NCBI RefSeq assembly: GCF_014805685.1
Contig: NC_060896.1
Location: 18,508,277 to 18,572,276, forward strand
Origin: Silurus meridionalis
Lineage: Eukaryota; Chordata; Actinopteri; Siluriformes; Siluridae
DNA length: 64,000 bases
Direction of reading: 5' to 3'
Part shown: positions 1-10,872 of the stretch, piece by piece
Layout: each line of letters starts with the position of its first letter
Numbering within the stretch: the stretch's first letter is position 1
Notes under the pieces: model-generated
Databases searched by the model: none
Seen by the model: the letters and a program-made list of their open reading frames with translations, nothing else
Told to the model about the DNA's origin: nothing
Translations under genes and position numbers: made by a program

Positions 1-60
1 AGCCTGCATCTCTGATGGTATGGGGTTGCATGAGTGCGTGTGGCATGGGCAGCTTACTAA
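1..60 (+). mobile_element. Tc1/mariner transposase fragment, cut by window edge
   Basis: The first 60 bases translate to SLMVWGCMSACGMGSL, the motif around the second catalytic region of a common fish Tc1-type transposase. The match stops at about position 60. The same family is present at 3008-3802, where the corresponding stretch is changed to LMVWGTLVTVAWAPC. Confidence 0.65.
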
Positions 61-910
61 TTTGAATTAAAGCTTTCCTAATTTTTTACAATTTCTACAG
101 TGAGTGTATTAAGAGGTGGTTTGATTCAGGTAGGACACCAGTGGTATACAGTAACAAACTTTTTGAACAAAATATATTGATTATGAAAAGAAAACACCTT
201 CAAGGTGTTTTTTTATTCCCACCATCACATCAAGGATATCATTTTTTTTATTTCATTTTGTATTAATTATTGACATATAAAAACCTGGAAGTGAACCACT
301 GTTCTTTTATCTGCCACACATTATTTGATCAAATGGTGCAGGCTAATGGTTGGTACCTCGAATAGTGAAGGCTATTATTGTAAAAGCCAGTCAATTATTG
401 AACTTAATAGTTATGGTCTTCTTAATAAGCTTATGAGAATCAGACAAAGTACCCTAGCCTAGATAACTGAGTAAATCTGCATGATTTATGAACACAGTGT
501 GGGTTGTTTGAATGCTGGTGCTCCTTGCAATTAAATGCTCATGCATTTAATCAGTTTTGCTAGTGCAGTGACTGTCTGGTTTATTTCACAAGGTGCCTTC
601 ATGTCTGTGTTACCCCTTCTCACTTTCCTTTTAGTTATGCTGTCAGCTAGTCTTGTCAGAATCCCTGCTTGCATTCTGCACACAATTGACATTGTCCATA
701 CATGGCAATATGAATATTTTAAACATTTATTTAATACATTTAATAATTTATTTTAATAAAAAAATTTTTTTTTTACCTTTCTGTCCTCCAGACATGCTTT
801 TTTCATCCATAGCATGCAGATATTGATGGGAATTATTTATAATATTTATAATTATTTATAATTTAATAAGTAGGAGATGCTGCAATGATGTTGAAGTTGT
901 AATAATTCAC

Positions 911-1021
911 CTGTAGAAATTTGCAAAACTGAGGAATCTCTGAGGGTCCTTCACTATGACAGATGTAGACCATGCTCTGACAGTGGTTACCATGTAAAAA
1001 TGCATTCGGACCTCCTTCTTG
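911..1021 (-). CDS. Candidate exon of unknown identity
   Basis: A 111-nt stretch of exactly 37 codons is flanked by good splice sites: TTTTATGTTTACAG before it (AG 1023-1022) and CTACAG|GTGAAT after it (donor at 910). It is phase 0 at both ends and begins QEGGPNAFLHGNHC, going on SMVYICHSEGPSEIPQFCKFLQ. I do not recognise it. Since the nectin1 exon at 7098 also ends in phase 0, it could be an added beta-tail exon; it could equally be an exon of the next gene or chance. Three cysteines in 37 residues and no repeat match are mild points for a real exon. Confidence 0.3.
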
Positions 1022-1130
1022 CTGTAAACATAAAATATTTATATATTGGACTGGTGCCATTTTATGCAATAGGTACAGGACACTAAAAGTGAAATAGCTG
1101 GACCATTTAACATAACAGACATATACTGTA

Positions 1131-1343
1131 GATCAGCGGTCCCCAACCTTTTTTGCCCCAAGGACCGGTTTAATGTCAGACAATATTTTCACGGACCGGC
1201 CTTTAAGGTGTGGCGGATAAATACAACAAAACAAAATTATACGACCGGCATAGAAAATGGTATTTTCTAAACATAATAATAAACGTGAATCCACTGTGTT
1301 GTTTTTTGTTCATTTTGCTCGCTAATGTATTATGTGTTACCGG
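1131..1343 (+). mobile_element. hAT-like element, left end only
   Basis: The start CAGCGGTCCCCAACC followed by GACCGGTTTAATGT and CACGGACCGG is a recognisable vertebrate hAT-type terminus. No matching right end is found before 2500, so this copy is truncated or split by the hAT element that begins at 1344. Confidence 0.5.
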
Positions 1344-1788
1344 CAGTGTTGGGGGTAACGCGTTACAGGTAACGTGCGTTACGTAATAATATTACTTTTC
1401 TGGAGTAACGAGTAAAGTAGCGCGTTACTTTATAAATGTACACATTAATATCTGAGTTACTTTTTTAAAAAAGTAATGCGAGTTACTTTTCAGTTAAATT
1501 ATTTTGCATAAAAAAATCAATACTGAATTAAAATGAACGAGTCACGTAAAATTGCGCACTCACATGTGCGAGCCGCGGGAACAGAAGCTGGTCAGAAGCG
1601 GAGATGGCAAACCAGAGCATTACATTACTGTGATGGAAGTATTCTTATTATTTTGAAATAGTCGAGGAAAAGGAGAAAGGAATAATGGTTAAGTGTAGAT
1701 TATGTGTTGGTGAAAAGCTCTTGTCAACTGCAAAAAATACCACTTCAAAAAAAAAAAAAAACATTGCATGCAAAGCACAGCACTACAG

Positions 1789-1837
<49 letters not shown>

Positions 1838-2407
1838 ATGTTGAATATATGCAACATTATGCAATGTTGCATATATGGAAATGGAGACAGAAATATAGAA
1901 CACTTTTGCCAACTTTCCACCACTGCAAATCTATTGACTGCTCAGAATAAAAGTTTTCCATGGGAGACACATGTACGATGCCATCGCAGCGGAGAAAGAG
2001 AGCAAATTCACAGCTCATTTGCTCTTTGTGGGAAGATAAACTGCCACGGTCACTGATAATAGCGCAAACTTTGTAAAAGCGTTCAGAATGTTTCAAGCTG
2101 ATGATGAAGCAGAGAATGATGTAGACGAGGACGAGGTCATATTTACGGAATTGCACAATGTTTTATGAGATGAAAGCGAAAGGTATGTTCTCCCTCCACA
2201 TCACCGGTGTGCAGCCCACACATGTCTTTTGCCCTAATATAACTTATTTCTTAATGGCAATTATCTATATTACACCTGTTACACCTGTAAGGCATGAAAG
2301 AGATACAAGTAGCATAAAAGTAGCATAAAGTAATATAACACGTTACTTTCCATAAAAAGTAACTAAGTAACGTAATTAGTTACTTTTTTGGGGAGTAACT
2401 CATTGTA
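1344..2407 (+). mobile_element. hAT element relic with BED-finger transposase remnant
   Basis: The left end CAGTGTTGGGGGTAACGC with many GTTAC and GTAAC blocks is typical of fish hAT elements. The right part (2333-2400) repeats the same blocks inverted (AAAAAGTAACTAAGTAACG, then TTTTTTGGGGAGTAACTC) but breaks off before the terminal CAGTG complement. At 1685-1762 the frame MVKCRLCVGEKLLSTAKNTT is the first half of a BED zinc finger (C..C of a C2H-type pair), the usual N-terminus of hAT transposases. The frame is then broken by poly(A) and a (GT)22 microsatellite at 1791-1834. The catalytic domain is missing, so the copy is dead. Confidence 0.65.
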
Positions 2408-2529
2408 CTATGTATCATATGTACTTTTTGCAGGTCTAGTTTGGTAGATTTTGGGGCCTTTTTAAACTGTTCTATTGCAGAAAAGATGTGGGAGGAGGTA
2501 ATAGTATTTTAGCATGATCTGAATCAGCC

Positions 2530-2720
2530 CAGTTAGTGGTGGTGAGGGACAGCACATGTAGGACATTGTGGGGACAAAGTGAGAGAGGCCCGATTGAGAT
2601 GGTTTGGACATGTGCAGAGGATGGACATGGGGTATATCAGTAGGAGAAGAAGGAAAAGAGAAAGGCCAAAAAGGAGGTTCATGGATGTGGTGAGGGAAGA
2701 CATGCAGGTAGTAAAAATAA
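2530..2720 (+). mobile_element. Non-LTR retrotransposon 3' end (RTE-like)
   Basis: The frame from 2579 reads REARLRWFGHVQRMDMGYI, then RRRRKRERPKRRFMDVVRED. This is the conserved end of a fish LINE polymerase after the reverse transcriptase, with W-F-G-H-V-x-R and R-P-K-R-R-F-M-D. Only this end is present, as expected for a 5'-truncated insertion. The same family occurs on the minus strand at 31490-32960 and 62490-62745. Confidence 0.7.
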
Positions 2721-3007
2721 TAGTTAAAAATAAGGTCATTTTGAATTTGATAATGAAACGTTCGATGATAACGTCTCAAAAAATTGTGACGGGCCAACAA
2801 AAGTCTGGAAAAAGTTATTGTTATTAAAATAAACAGTTGGAGAAACATTTTGCAACTAATTTGGTTTACTGACAACAGATCAGTAAGATGATTTGGTATA
2901 AATAGTGTATCTTTAGTGTATCTAAAATTTTCAAAATATGTTTCTCAACATACTTTTACAAAATAGTACATAATATCATCAAAAGTTTCAGAAAATTCGG
3001 AAAAACC

Positions 3008-3802
3008 TCTGTGCATAAGGGACAAGGGTTAAAATCAATATTGGATGCCCATGATGTTCAGGCCCTTGTGCAGCAGGGCACATTGGAAAACTGTTCTGTG
3101 GTCAGACAAATTAAACTAAATGTTTTTTTTTTTTTTTTGGAAACCACAGACACAACATCCTCCATACTAAAGAGGAGAGGGACCATTAGGCTTGTTATCA
3201 GCACACTGATGGTATGGGGTACATTGGTAACTGTGGCTTGGGCACCCTGCAAATTTGAAAAGGCTTCATCAATGCTGAACATAGAAATTAGAGCAACAAA
3301 TGCTTCCATCCAGAAAACATTTTTTTAACTATATACTGCATCTATTACAATAGCATGATTTCGTAGTAGAAGTATCTGGGTGTTGAACTGGCCTGCCTGC
3401 AGTCTAGACCATTTCACCATTTGAAAACATTTGGCACCTCATGAAATGAAAAATACAACTAAGAACACTGTTAAGAAGCTAGAATCCTGTATCAGAAATA
3501 CATAGGACAACATTCCTCTTCCAAAACTTCAGCAACTGGTCTCTGCAGTTCCCAAATGTATACAAACAGAAGACATAATGCTACACAATGGTAAACATGG
3601 CCCTGTCCCAAATTATTTGAGACCTGTTGCAGCCATCAAATTAAAAAGTACCTTGTTTTTTACTTAAAATTGTATATATTTTTAGTTTAAACATTTGATA
3701 TGTTTTTTTTTTTTTATTTTGAATAGAATATGGATTTATGAGATTTGCAAATCAGTGCATTCTGTTTTTATTTACATTGTGCTTTGGAATTTGGGTTATT
3801 CT
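3008..3802 (+). pseudogene. Tc1/mariner element, decayed transposase and right end
   Basis: Positions 3085-3190 resemble the stretch of a fish Tc1 transposase that reads KTVLWSDESKF, with the catalytic Asp region garbled by a poly(T) run at 3122-3138. Further on, 3265-3630 follow the same gene through to its usual end (a stretch ending AATGGTAAACATGG, 3588-3601) and its untranslated tail up to GGAATTTGGGTTA at about 3800. Frameshifts and stops are frequent; no usable frame longer than about 100 codons remains. The left end is missing. Confidence 0.6.
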
Positions 3803-5474
3803 GTTGTGACAGAAGCAAATGCAGTGAGATATGAAATATGTTTTATTTAAAAGCAAACCCAAACATTGTTGTTCAAATGGCTTAACAGAGAGAAAGGCAA
3901 GGGAAACCAGAATCACAAAATTACAATCAGTGGGAAGTAGCAAAGCCAGAAAGAACCAGAATTTTAATCATAACAATAAAGAAAACACCTTAAAAAATGT
4001 TTATCTAATTGAAACAACAGACAAATCTTTTGTATATGCATGTACAAAGGCTTATTTAAAAGTTTGGGGAACTGAAGCATGTAATTTGGAAGCTGTAGTT
4101 TGGAACAGCAATGTCTGTAAAAAGGGAAAAAGACAATTGCACATCTGGGAAGACTTACAGCATACAATGAAAAAACCTACACTGTAAAGAGATTGTTGAA
4201 CAAAGAAACACACTGAAAGAAAGAGCATCCACACTGAAAGGTAGCTGCAGTTACAAAGGATGATTTCATGATAAACTAAGAGTATGCTCTATAAGCCCAT
4301 GCATTTAGACCACAAGATTCACACATACACTACATACTTTTCTTTACAATATATTTGTTAATGTTAGTCACAGAATGTACCTTATTTGGATTGATATTTT
4401 GAATTTGTAAGTTGTCTTGAATGAGTGTAACAGATGGCCTGGGTTAAATTCATAATTGTATATAAGCCAAGTTGGGACACTTTCAAACTTTCTGCTGCTT
4501 GCTGTTTTCCAACCATATTGAATTGCTGCCAGCCTAGAAAATTGCACAATGTGCTGCCATGGTGATATAGAGCAAATTATAATAATAATGGTAGCAGGCC
4601 ACCAAAAAAAACAAAAAACAATCATTGCAATATTTAATTCGTATACCTATGTTGCGTATGCATGCTTATATATGGCAATGTTCTGCAGTCAGGTTATCAG
4701 CACTCACTGGGATACTATCAAATACACTATTAAATGTACCAAACATATTTACAAAAATCTTTACGGAAAACCTAAATCCTTGATGATTGATTCTGAATGC
4801 ATTTGCTTTAATATGGTACTTTATGGTATATTTTTTGTGTATATTGACCTGAAACATGAATTTCATGTTTCATATTACATTATAACTACACCTAATAGTA
4901 TAGTGGTGTTGGATCAAATACTGCCACTGTCCAAGAAGAAATCATATACTCATCATCATTTTAGCATCCCTGTCTTTAATTCGTTGCTCTAATGGTTTAC
5001 ACTGAATAAATACTGGCCTGGTTATTGTGAACAGGTATGAAGATTCGGGTAAAAAAAAAATGTCAGTGAACAATATATATATATATATATGTATCTATGT
5101 ATATGGCACAGATGTAATCTAATTGAAATATATTTGCAGCAACTGAATTGTAATGGTATTTTAGACAAGAGTAGTATAAACAGTATGAACAGTAGCTCCC
5201 AATTTGCAAAACCACCCAAACTGAAGTATTACAGCCTGACTTGTACACTCCAATAGAGACAATAAAAACATATAGAAATAAAGCTAATTTTCCTATAAAT
5301 ATAGAGTATAATTGATTGCCATAAGTAGTAGGGCAACTGCAATACCATGGTATTGCAGTTGCAGCCTTTCAACTAGATTTGTAACTTGGTTGTGAGGATT
5401 TGTGCTCAATCATCAAAAGGGTTTGGACTCTTCAGTTAAAGAAAGTTAAAATGTCAGTGCTACAGCGTACAAAT
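3803..5474. other. No gene seen; AT-rich flank
   Basis: No exon with a recognisable product. Contains a short (AT) run at 5073-5090, an 11-bp-arm palindrome near 4850-4873, and a 30-bp perfect palindrome at 5333-5362. Confidence 0.5.
5333..5362. repeat. Perfect 30-bp palindrome
   Basis: GCAACTGCAATACCA is followed at once by its exact reverse complement, with no spacer and CCATGG at the centre. It lies about 110 bp from the foldback element at 5475. Confidence 0.85.
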
Positions 5475-6807
5475 GTACGGTGGCCGAGAAGTGCAAAACA
5501 CATTAACAAATCCGAAAACAACAAATGCAAAAGCAAAACAACAAATGCTAAAACAAAATAACAAATCCAAAAACAAATGAACAAATCCGAAAACAAATTA
5601 ACAAATTCAAAAACAAAATAACAAATCCAAAAACAAATTAACAAATCCAAAAAAGGGAGGTATAGTTTGTGAATGGAAACTTACAGACCATTGGACGAGA
5701 CACCTGTCATTCAAAATATACAGGAAGTATGAAATCTTATAACTTTGTTTCTTGTACATGTGTAAAGTTCTCTGTTTACTTTAAACTTTTTTTTTATTAT
5801 TTCAATTAGTGCACCTTTAAATATAAGAAAATAACAGAAGTAAACATTGGCAAACAAGGAGAAACTGGAATTAATTTAAAGCTACTTTGAGGAAGGAAAT
5901 TCATATGCAGTCATGTTGGAGATGCCGCAGTATAACATGACATAAAGATTAGTTTGTACACTTTTACACATACGTTCCAACTTTCTCCTGACTGTTACTT
6001 CAGATGCTTTATGGTCTGATATCCATAACTGGCTTTACCCAAAGGTTTCCCATTTAAGAAATTTCACTGTGAATTACATTATCTTTGGACTTGTAATGAA
6101 CAATAACAGAGACAACTTTCTTGTTAATAATATACTTCTGATGGGAAAATTTTCTATACAAAATCGAAATACTTAAAAGTAAAACCAACGTTTTTGCATT
6201 TTATAATGAGTTTATTTCTTTGACAAAAGCCCTTAAAGTGATTAAAAAGAAAAATGCAATGAATCTTTTGTCCTTTATAGAAAAATATGATTTACAGAAT
6301 AAACCATAGCCATGTTTTTTCATTTTGTTTTACTTTTTTTTACTTTAATTTTATTATTATTATAAATTGTATTTATTTATCTATTTTTTTCCCTCTTTCC
6401 CCTAAATATATGTGAATATATTTGTATTTTCATGCACCCGTTCTGTGTATTGTAATGTAAATTGTACTTGTTATTGCCATGTTGTTTGTATATGATTAAT
6501 TGCTTAATAAAAATATAAATCAATTAATACATTTTAAAAAAGAAAAAAAAAGACTGTTGTACTTCCTGTATATTTTGAATGGCAGGTGTCTTGTCCAATG
6601 ATCTGTAAGTTTCCATTCACAAACTATACCTACCTTTTCCGGTTTGTCTGAATTGTCGTTGTGTTTTTGGATTTGTTATTTTGTTTTTGCATTTGTTATT
6701 TTGTTTTCGGATTTGTTAATTTGTTATCTGATTTGTTATTTTGTTTTTGGATTTGTTATTTTGTTTTCGGATTTGTTAATGTGTTTTGCACTTCTCGGCC
6801 ACCGTAC
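5475..6807. mobile_element. Foldback element with about 250-bp terminal inverted repeats
   Basis: The left arm 5475-5729 starts GTACGGTGGCCGAGAAGTGC and the right arm 6560-6807 is its reverse complement with small differences. Both arms hold imperfect tandem units of about 16-18 bp built on AACAAATCCGAAAACA. Inner arm ends read ATTCAAAATATACAGGAAGT and its complement. The element is flanked on both sides by AAAT (5471-5474 and 6808-6811), a possible 4-bp target duplication. The arms code for nothing; the open frames in them only reflect the tandem units. Superfamily not determined. Confidence 0.8.
5730..6559 (+). pseudogene. L1-type LINE 3' end inside the foldback element
   Basis: The frame at about 6008-6175 reads DALWSDIHNWLYPKV, then NFTVNYIIFGLVMNNN and NFLVNNILLMGKF before a stop. 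This is the far C-terminal region of a fish L1 ORF2 protein (pattern LHNWL.....NFT...IIFG, then FL.N.I.LM.KF). Downstream, 6300-6560 looks like an L1 3' UTR, with AATAAA at about 6506 and an A-rich tail at 6533-6552 just before the right arm. Reverse transcriptase and endonuclease parts are absent. Confidence 0.65.
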
Positions 6808-7097
6808 AAATAGCTACAATATCCCACAGCATGATAGGTGTACAGATACTTTTCTTTAGCCATATACTGTATATCAGATTCAGTTGAAGCAAGAAGACCA
6901 AAGCTTCTCCAAATTGGATGAGGGCACTTACACTTGCATTCGATTTTAATGATCATTATCTCTATTCATATATTTATGGATTTCTATTTCATATCAAACA
7001 CAACCAGTCATGCAGTGATATAACGTCTTGTAATATCGTTATAGTGGCCACTTTGAAATTCCATCAGAGGGGCAAAAGAAGGGAAAACACTACTTAC

Positions 7098-7199
7098 TGG
7101 CTTATCAGTGAAGGCAGTTGACTCAGACGTCACCTTGTCATTGTAAGGGGGATGCAGTGGAACTTTCAACAATTCATTCTCCTTGTCCAAAAGAACCAC
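7098..7199 (-). CDS. nectin1: nectin1 exon: beta-type cytoplasmic tail, end part
   Basis: The acceptor is ATTTTAAAG (AG 7201-7200). The exon continues in phase 0 from DDIQ with VVLLDKENELLKVPLHPP and then YNDKVTSESTAFTDKP. LLKVPLHPPYND resembles LQKLSLQPPYYD of the mammalian beta tail as I remember it. A strong GTAAGT donor follows at 7097. Either the exon is spliced there to an unidentified further exon, or it is terminal and the frame reads on through VSSVFPSFAPLMEF to a stop at 7008. I give the spliced boundary, because GTAAGT is a near-perfect donor, but the terminal option is about as likely since the mammalian beta tail ends soon after this motif. Confidence 0.8.
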
Positions 7200-7216
7200 C
7201 TTTAAAATATGAATGT

Positions 7217-7218
<2 letters not shown>

Positions 7219-7291
<73 letters not shown>
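7219..7291. repeat. (AT)n microsatellite
   Basis: About 36 uninterrupted AT units, starting only 20 bp upstream (in gene direction) of the nectin1 beta-tail exon's acceptor at 7201. Confidence 0.98.
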
Positions 7292-7293
<2 letters not shown>

Positions 7294-7568
7294 AAAACAA
7301 ACCAACAAACAAATCAACATAAATACAGAAATGAAGCAGTCTTGAGATGTTAATACAATGAAAAGATAAAGACCTCTCTACCATATCCAATCTACTTAAA
7401 TCAAAATTTTCATTCAAAGGAATCAACAGCATTTTCATTCATATTATGTGTAAAATTAATTACCATATATGCGCATATGTTTGCCTGAATGTTTTTAAGT
7501 TTGCTCAGAGACTAAAAAAAATGGACCCAAATACAGTGGCAGTAGTATTTAAAAATGATCCACATCCA

Positions 7569-7627
7569 ACACACACACACACACACACACACTCTCTCTC
7601 TCTCTCTCTCTCTAAATAATACATGAA

Positions 7628-7679
<52 letters not shown>
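7569..7679. repeat. Compound (CA)n(CT)n ... (GA)n microsatellite
   Basis: (CA)12 runs into (CT)11 (7592-7613); after 15 other bases (GA)25 follows at 7630-7679. The CT and GA runs are complementary and could fold on each other. Confidence 0.95.
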
Positions 7680-7681
<2 letters not shown>

Positions 7682-7752
7682 CAAATTAAAGCACTATGAA
7701 GTAATACAATAAAAATAAAGAAAAACATATGTAGGTTTTGATTAAACCAACA

Positions 7753-7810
7753 CATTCGCACCCCACATCGTCACATATCGACGCTGTGGACACGATGTGG
7801 GGTGAGAATG
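7753..7810. repeat. Inverted repeat with 19-bp arms
   Basis: CATTCGCACCCCACATCGT at 7753-7771 pairs with 7792-7810 with a single mismatch, across a 20-base loop. The GC-rich arms stand out from the AT-rich intron. Could be the tip of a degraded DNA transposon; no open frame. Confidence 0.75.
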
Positions 7811-8767
7811 CCCTGGATTAAACAGTAACTTTGCTTTACACATGTGTAGCTCAGGGAACAGTCTTAAAGGTACATTACAATAAAATTACCTAGAAATACA
7901 GTAGTTACTCTGAGTGACTCATACCTGGAGCAAAACCTTCAGCGCCTGAATCCCAGTTATAGTGGGGAGGATTGTAATTTTATAACACGAAACACTACTC
8001 TTTCTTCTCCTCTACTCGCATTAATAAGTTAATATTTCTGAAAGCTTTTTTTTAATGAGATGATAATGGCCTTATACACTGATGCAAGACTGGCTATGAA
8101 GTTGGCAAGAGCATCATATTGTGGATGGGTTTTTACTCCAAACAGTTAATTCACATAGTAGGACAGAACAGGATCTCAGATCATAATAATGTTTCTGCTT
8201 AGCATGTCCAGTATTAAGATCTGGCCTGCTCCTCAGCTCCATCACAGCTAATACAGGTAATGAAATTTAGTGGCGGGGAGATTTGAGGTTGGCACTGATC
8301 CCAAAAGGTGTGCTTGTTTCCAACATTGGCCCGAAGAGCATTTTTTAAATTGAAGTTCACACTCACGCTATGTGGTAAAGGGACTATAAAGACTTCTCTC
8401 ATCATCTTTTTACCTCCTCAACACAAATTCAATACAAAGCAGAAGTTTCAACCTTTGAATATGATAATCTGTGACAGGCAGATCTGCACCCGCTGAGAAC
8501 AGGCTCCATGCCACCACAGTTCTGGAATAAACATGAATTGTAACCAAAGTTCTCTGTATAAAGATTCCCAAAACAAACATTTTGGACAACAGCGAATCAC
8601 CGATTTAGAAGCGCTGGCCCATAGAGCTTAAGCATAACCATGCCATGCTCAGTTGTAACAGGTTGTTCCAAATGCAAGCTGCATTGCATTGACCATGTTT
8701 TTGTTTTTACATTCCTCTGCTTATTTACTGAACCCTCTTTCAGGGCCTTCAGTCTGCCAATCAAATA

Positions 8768-10050
8768 TACAATGCATTCGGAAAGTATTCAGGCCCCCTT
8801 CACCTTGTTGCTGCCTGGTACTACAATCACTCAGATTTTTCTTTTATATACTAGTATACTAATAATAACAAAGTAATAACAAAGTAAAAACAGAATTCTG
8901 GAAAATTCTGTAAATTTTTTTAAAGTAAAAACCATGAAATATCACAAGTACATAAGTGTTATTGCAACAACTGAAAATCAGCTCATGTGCTTTCCAATTC
9001 TCTTTGCTGAGATGTTTCTACACCTTGACTGTAGTCTACCTATGGAAAAGTTTATTGATTGGACATTATTTGGAAAGGCACAAACCTCTTTATAGAAGGC
9101 CTCACAGTTGACAATGCATATCAGAGTAAAAACCAAGCCATGTCAAAAACCAAGCCAAGTCAATGTAACTGCCAGCAGAGCTCAGAGACAGAATTGCTTC
9201 ATGGCACAGATCTGGAGGAGGCTACAGAATACTGCTGCTCCACTGAAGATTCCCAAGAGCACAATAGCTTCAGCAATTATGTGGCTAAAAGTCTTTTGAC
9301 AACCAAGGGTCTTCCAAGATCTCGTCAACTTGCCAAACTGAGCAACCGCAAAGGGGCATAGTAAGAGATGTGACCATGAACCAAATGATCACTCTGACTG
9401 AACTTCAGAAATCCTGTCTTTGCGGCAGAGTGACTAGAAGGAGGGCTCTCCTTACTGCAGAACCTACAGTTTGGATTAGAGTTTGCCAACAGGCACATGA
9501 AGAGACAATCAAACCAGATTTTCTCTTCCGATTAAACCAAAATTGAACTGTTTGGCCACAATTTTAAAGTCAAGTGCTCATCACCTGCCTAAAGTCATCC
9601 AAAAGTGAAGCATAATGGTGGCAGCTGGTGTGTGTTTTTTGGAACAGGGACTTGTCCAATGGTCAGGATTAAAAGAAAGTTGGATGGAGCGAAGTACAGA
9701 GATATTTTCAATAAACCTTGGTTTACCTTCGTACATGACAAGTCCAGACTTAAACCCTATTAAACATCTCTGGAGAGAACTGAAAGTGTCTGTCCACCTA
9801 TGGTCCCAATCCAACATGACCCATCGTGAGAGGATTTGCCATGAGAAAAAGCAGGAAATCCCCAATCCAGGTGTGCAAATCATGTCATACCCAAAAAGAC
9901 TAGGAGCTGTAATTGATGCCAAAGGTGCTTTAACTAAGCACTGATACTAAGGGGTCTGAATACTTATATACATGTGATAGTTTTATTATTTTATTTTTAT
10001 TTAAAAAAAATCCTAGATGTAACTTTTCACTTTTTCATTAGTGTAGATTA
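8768..10050 (+). pseudogene. Tc1/mariner element with decayed transposase
   Basis: The left end carries the fish Tc1 terminal GCATTCGGAAAGTATTCAGG. Inside, pieces of a Tc1 transposase appear in shifting frames: QRQNCFMAQIWRRLQNTA with ALKIPKSTIAS-type helix-turn-helix sequence (about 9175-9290), SDAELQKSCLCGRVTRRRALLTAEP-like sequence (9395-9470), then KLFGHNF (9545-9566), and SPDLNPIKHLWREL (about 9740-9785), which holds the last catalytic acidic region. Near the right end GGGGTCTGAATACTTATA (9951-9968) leads into an untranslated tail that stops before the inverted terminus. Stops and frameshifts make it inactive. Confidence 0.75.
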
Positions 10051-10110
10051 ATATAGAAAATGTGTGTGTTATGCTCTGGATTGTGGGTGGAAGAGATGAA
10101 GCCATCCTAC

Positions 10111-10201
10111 CTGTATGTCATCAGATATCAAGCCTCCTTTCATGTCACTGTTCTTCTTTGGTGGTGGAGGGACTGGTTTGTGCATTGGTGGCATCTCTGT
10201 C
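10111..10201 (-). CDS. nectin1: nectin1 exon: beta-type cytoplasmic tail, proline-rich
   Basis: This 91-nt exon lies between CTTTGAATAG (AG 10203-10202) and a GTAGGA donor at 10110. Its first base completes Leu with the CT left by the 14621 exon; 30 codons follow, running TEMPPMHKPVPPPPKKNSD to MKGGLISDDIQ, ending in phase 0. The PPMHKPVPPPPKK run is a possible SH3 or WW ligand (inference). DDIQ joins VVLLD of the next exon, giving DDIQVV.LD, nearly identical to the EDIQVV.LD part I recall in the mammalian beta tail. That conserved joint is what makes this short exon believable. Confidence 0.88.
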
Positions 10202-10649
10202 CTATTCAAAGAAGAGGGATGAGTAATCAGACTGATGTGCACTAAACGTTCATATAAACCATGGTGTCCTTCCTAAATCTGAAGATATGGGAACACATAC
10301 TTCTATTCCTACTCTAATCATACTATTCCTGTTTTACTGAGTATAGAAAAATACTTATTAACTTATTTAAATACTGTTTATACCAAATTCCAAAATGTAC
10401 ACATAATTAAATACTATTTGATTGATTTGGAGGTTTAAAATGTAAACAAATTAACTTTTTTAAATATATATATATCCCTTCTCTAAGCTACAGTTTACAC
10501 TTTATATTTGATGAATTTGTTGGTTCTCCTTTGCAGTTACAATGGTGCTTGTCCTCCAAGCTGTTGTGCAACAGTTATAAGAAACATTTATTTGCAGTTA
10601 TTATTGCACAAGGGGGCACACTAGATACTTAAAGCAAAGCTTCACATAC

Positions 10650-10872
10650 TTTTGTATAAAACTTTCCACTCTTCTGGAAAGGCTACAAAACTATGGAGTG
10701 TGTCTATGGGAAATTTTGGCCATTCTTCCTATAGAGCAATTGAAAGCTTATGCAGTGATGTTGGAGGAGAAGGCTTGGCTCATAATCTTTTTCTCAGTTC
10801 ATCCCAAAGGTTTTTGATGAATGAAGGCATTGACCCAGGTTTTCCAATGTACCACAGGCTAGGAGCTGGGAT
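10650..10872. mobile_element. Fragment of a fish MITE-like repeat
   Basis: TTTCCACTCTTCTGGAAAGGCTAC, here starting at 10664, then GAAATTTTGGCCATTCTTCC, GATGTTGGAGGAGAAGGCTT and TCATCCCAAAGGTTTTTGAT match the inner part of a very common fish Tc1-related repeat. The same family is at 45036-45541 and 47270-47545. No ends are present here. The open frame over it has no protein meaning. Confidence 0.6.

Noticed and set aside
3831..4187. 118-codon plus-strand frame
   Set aside because: AT-rich, Lys/Asn-biased composition with no domain; expected by chance in this background.
5432..5650. Minus-strand frame rich in CFWICYFVF repeats (and its twin 6644-6859 plus)
   Set aside because: These come from the tandem units in the arms of the foldback element, not from a membrane protein gene.
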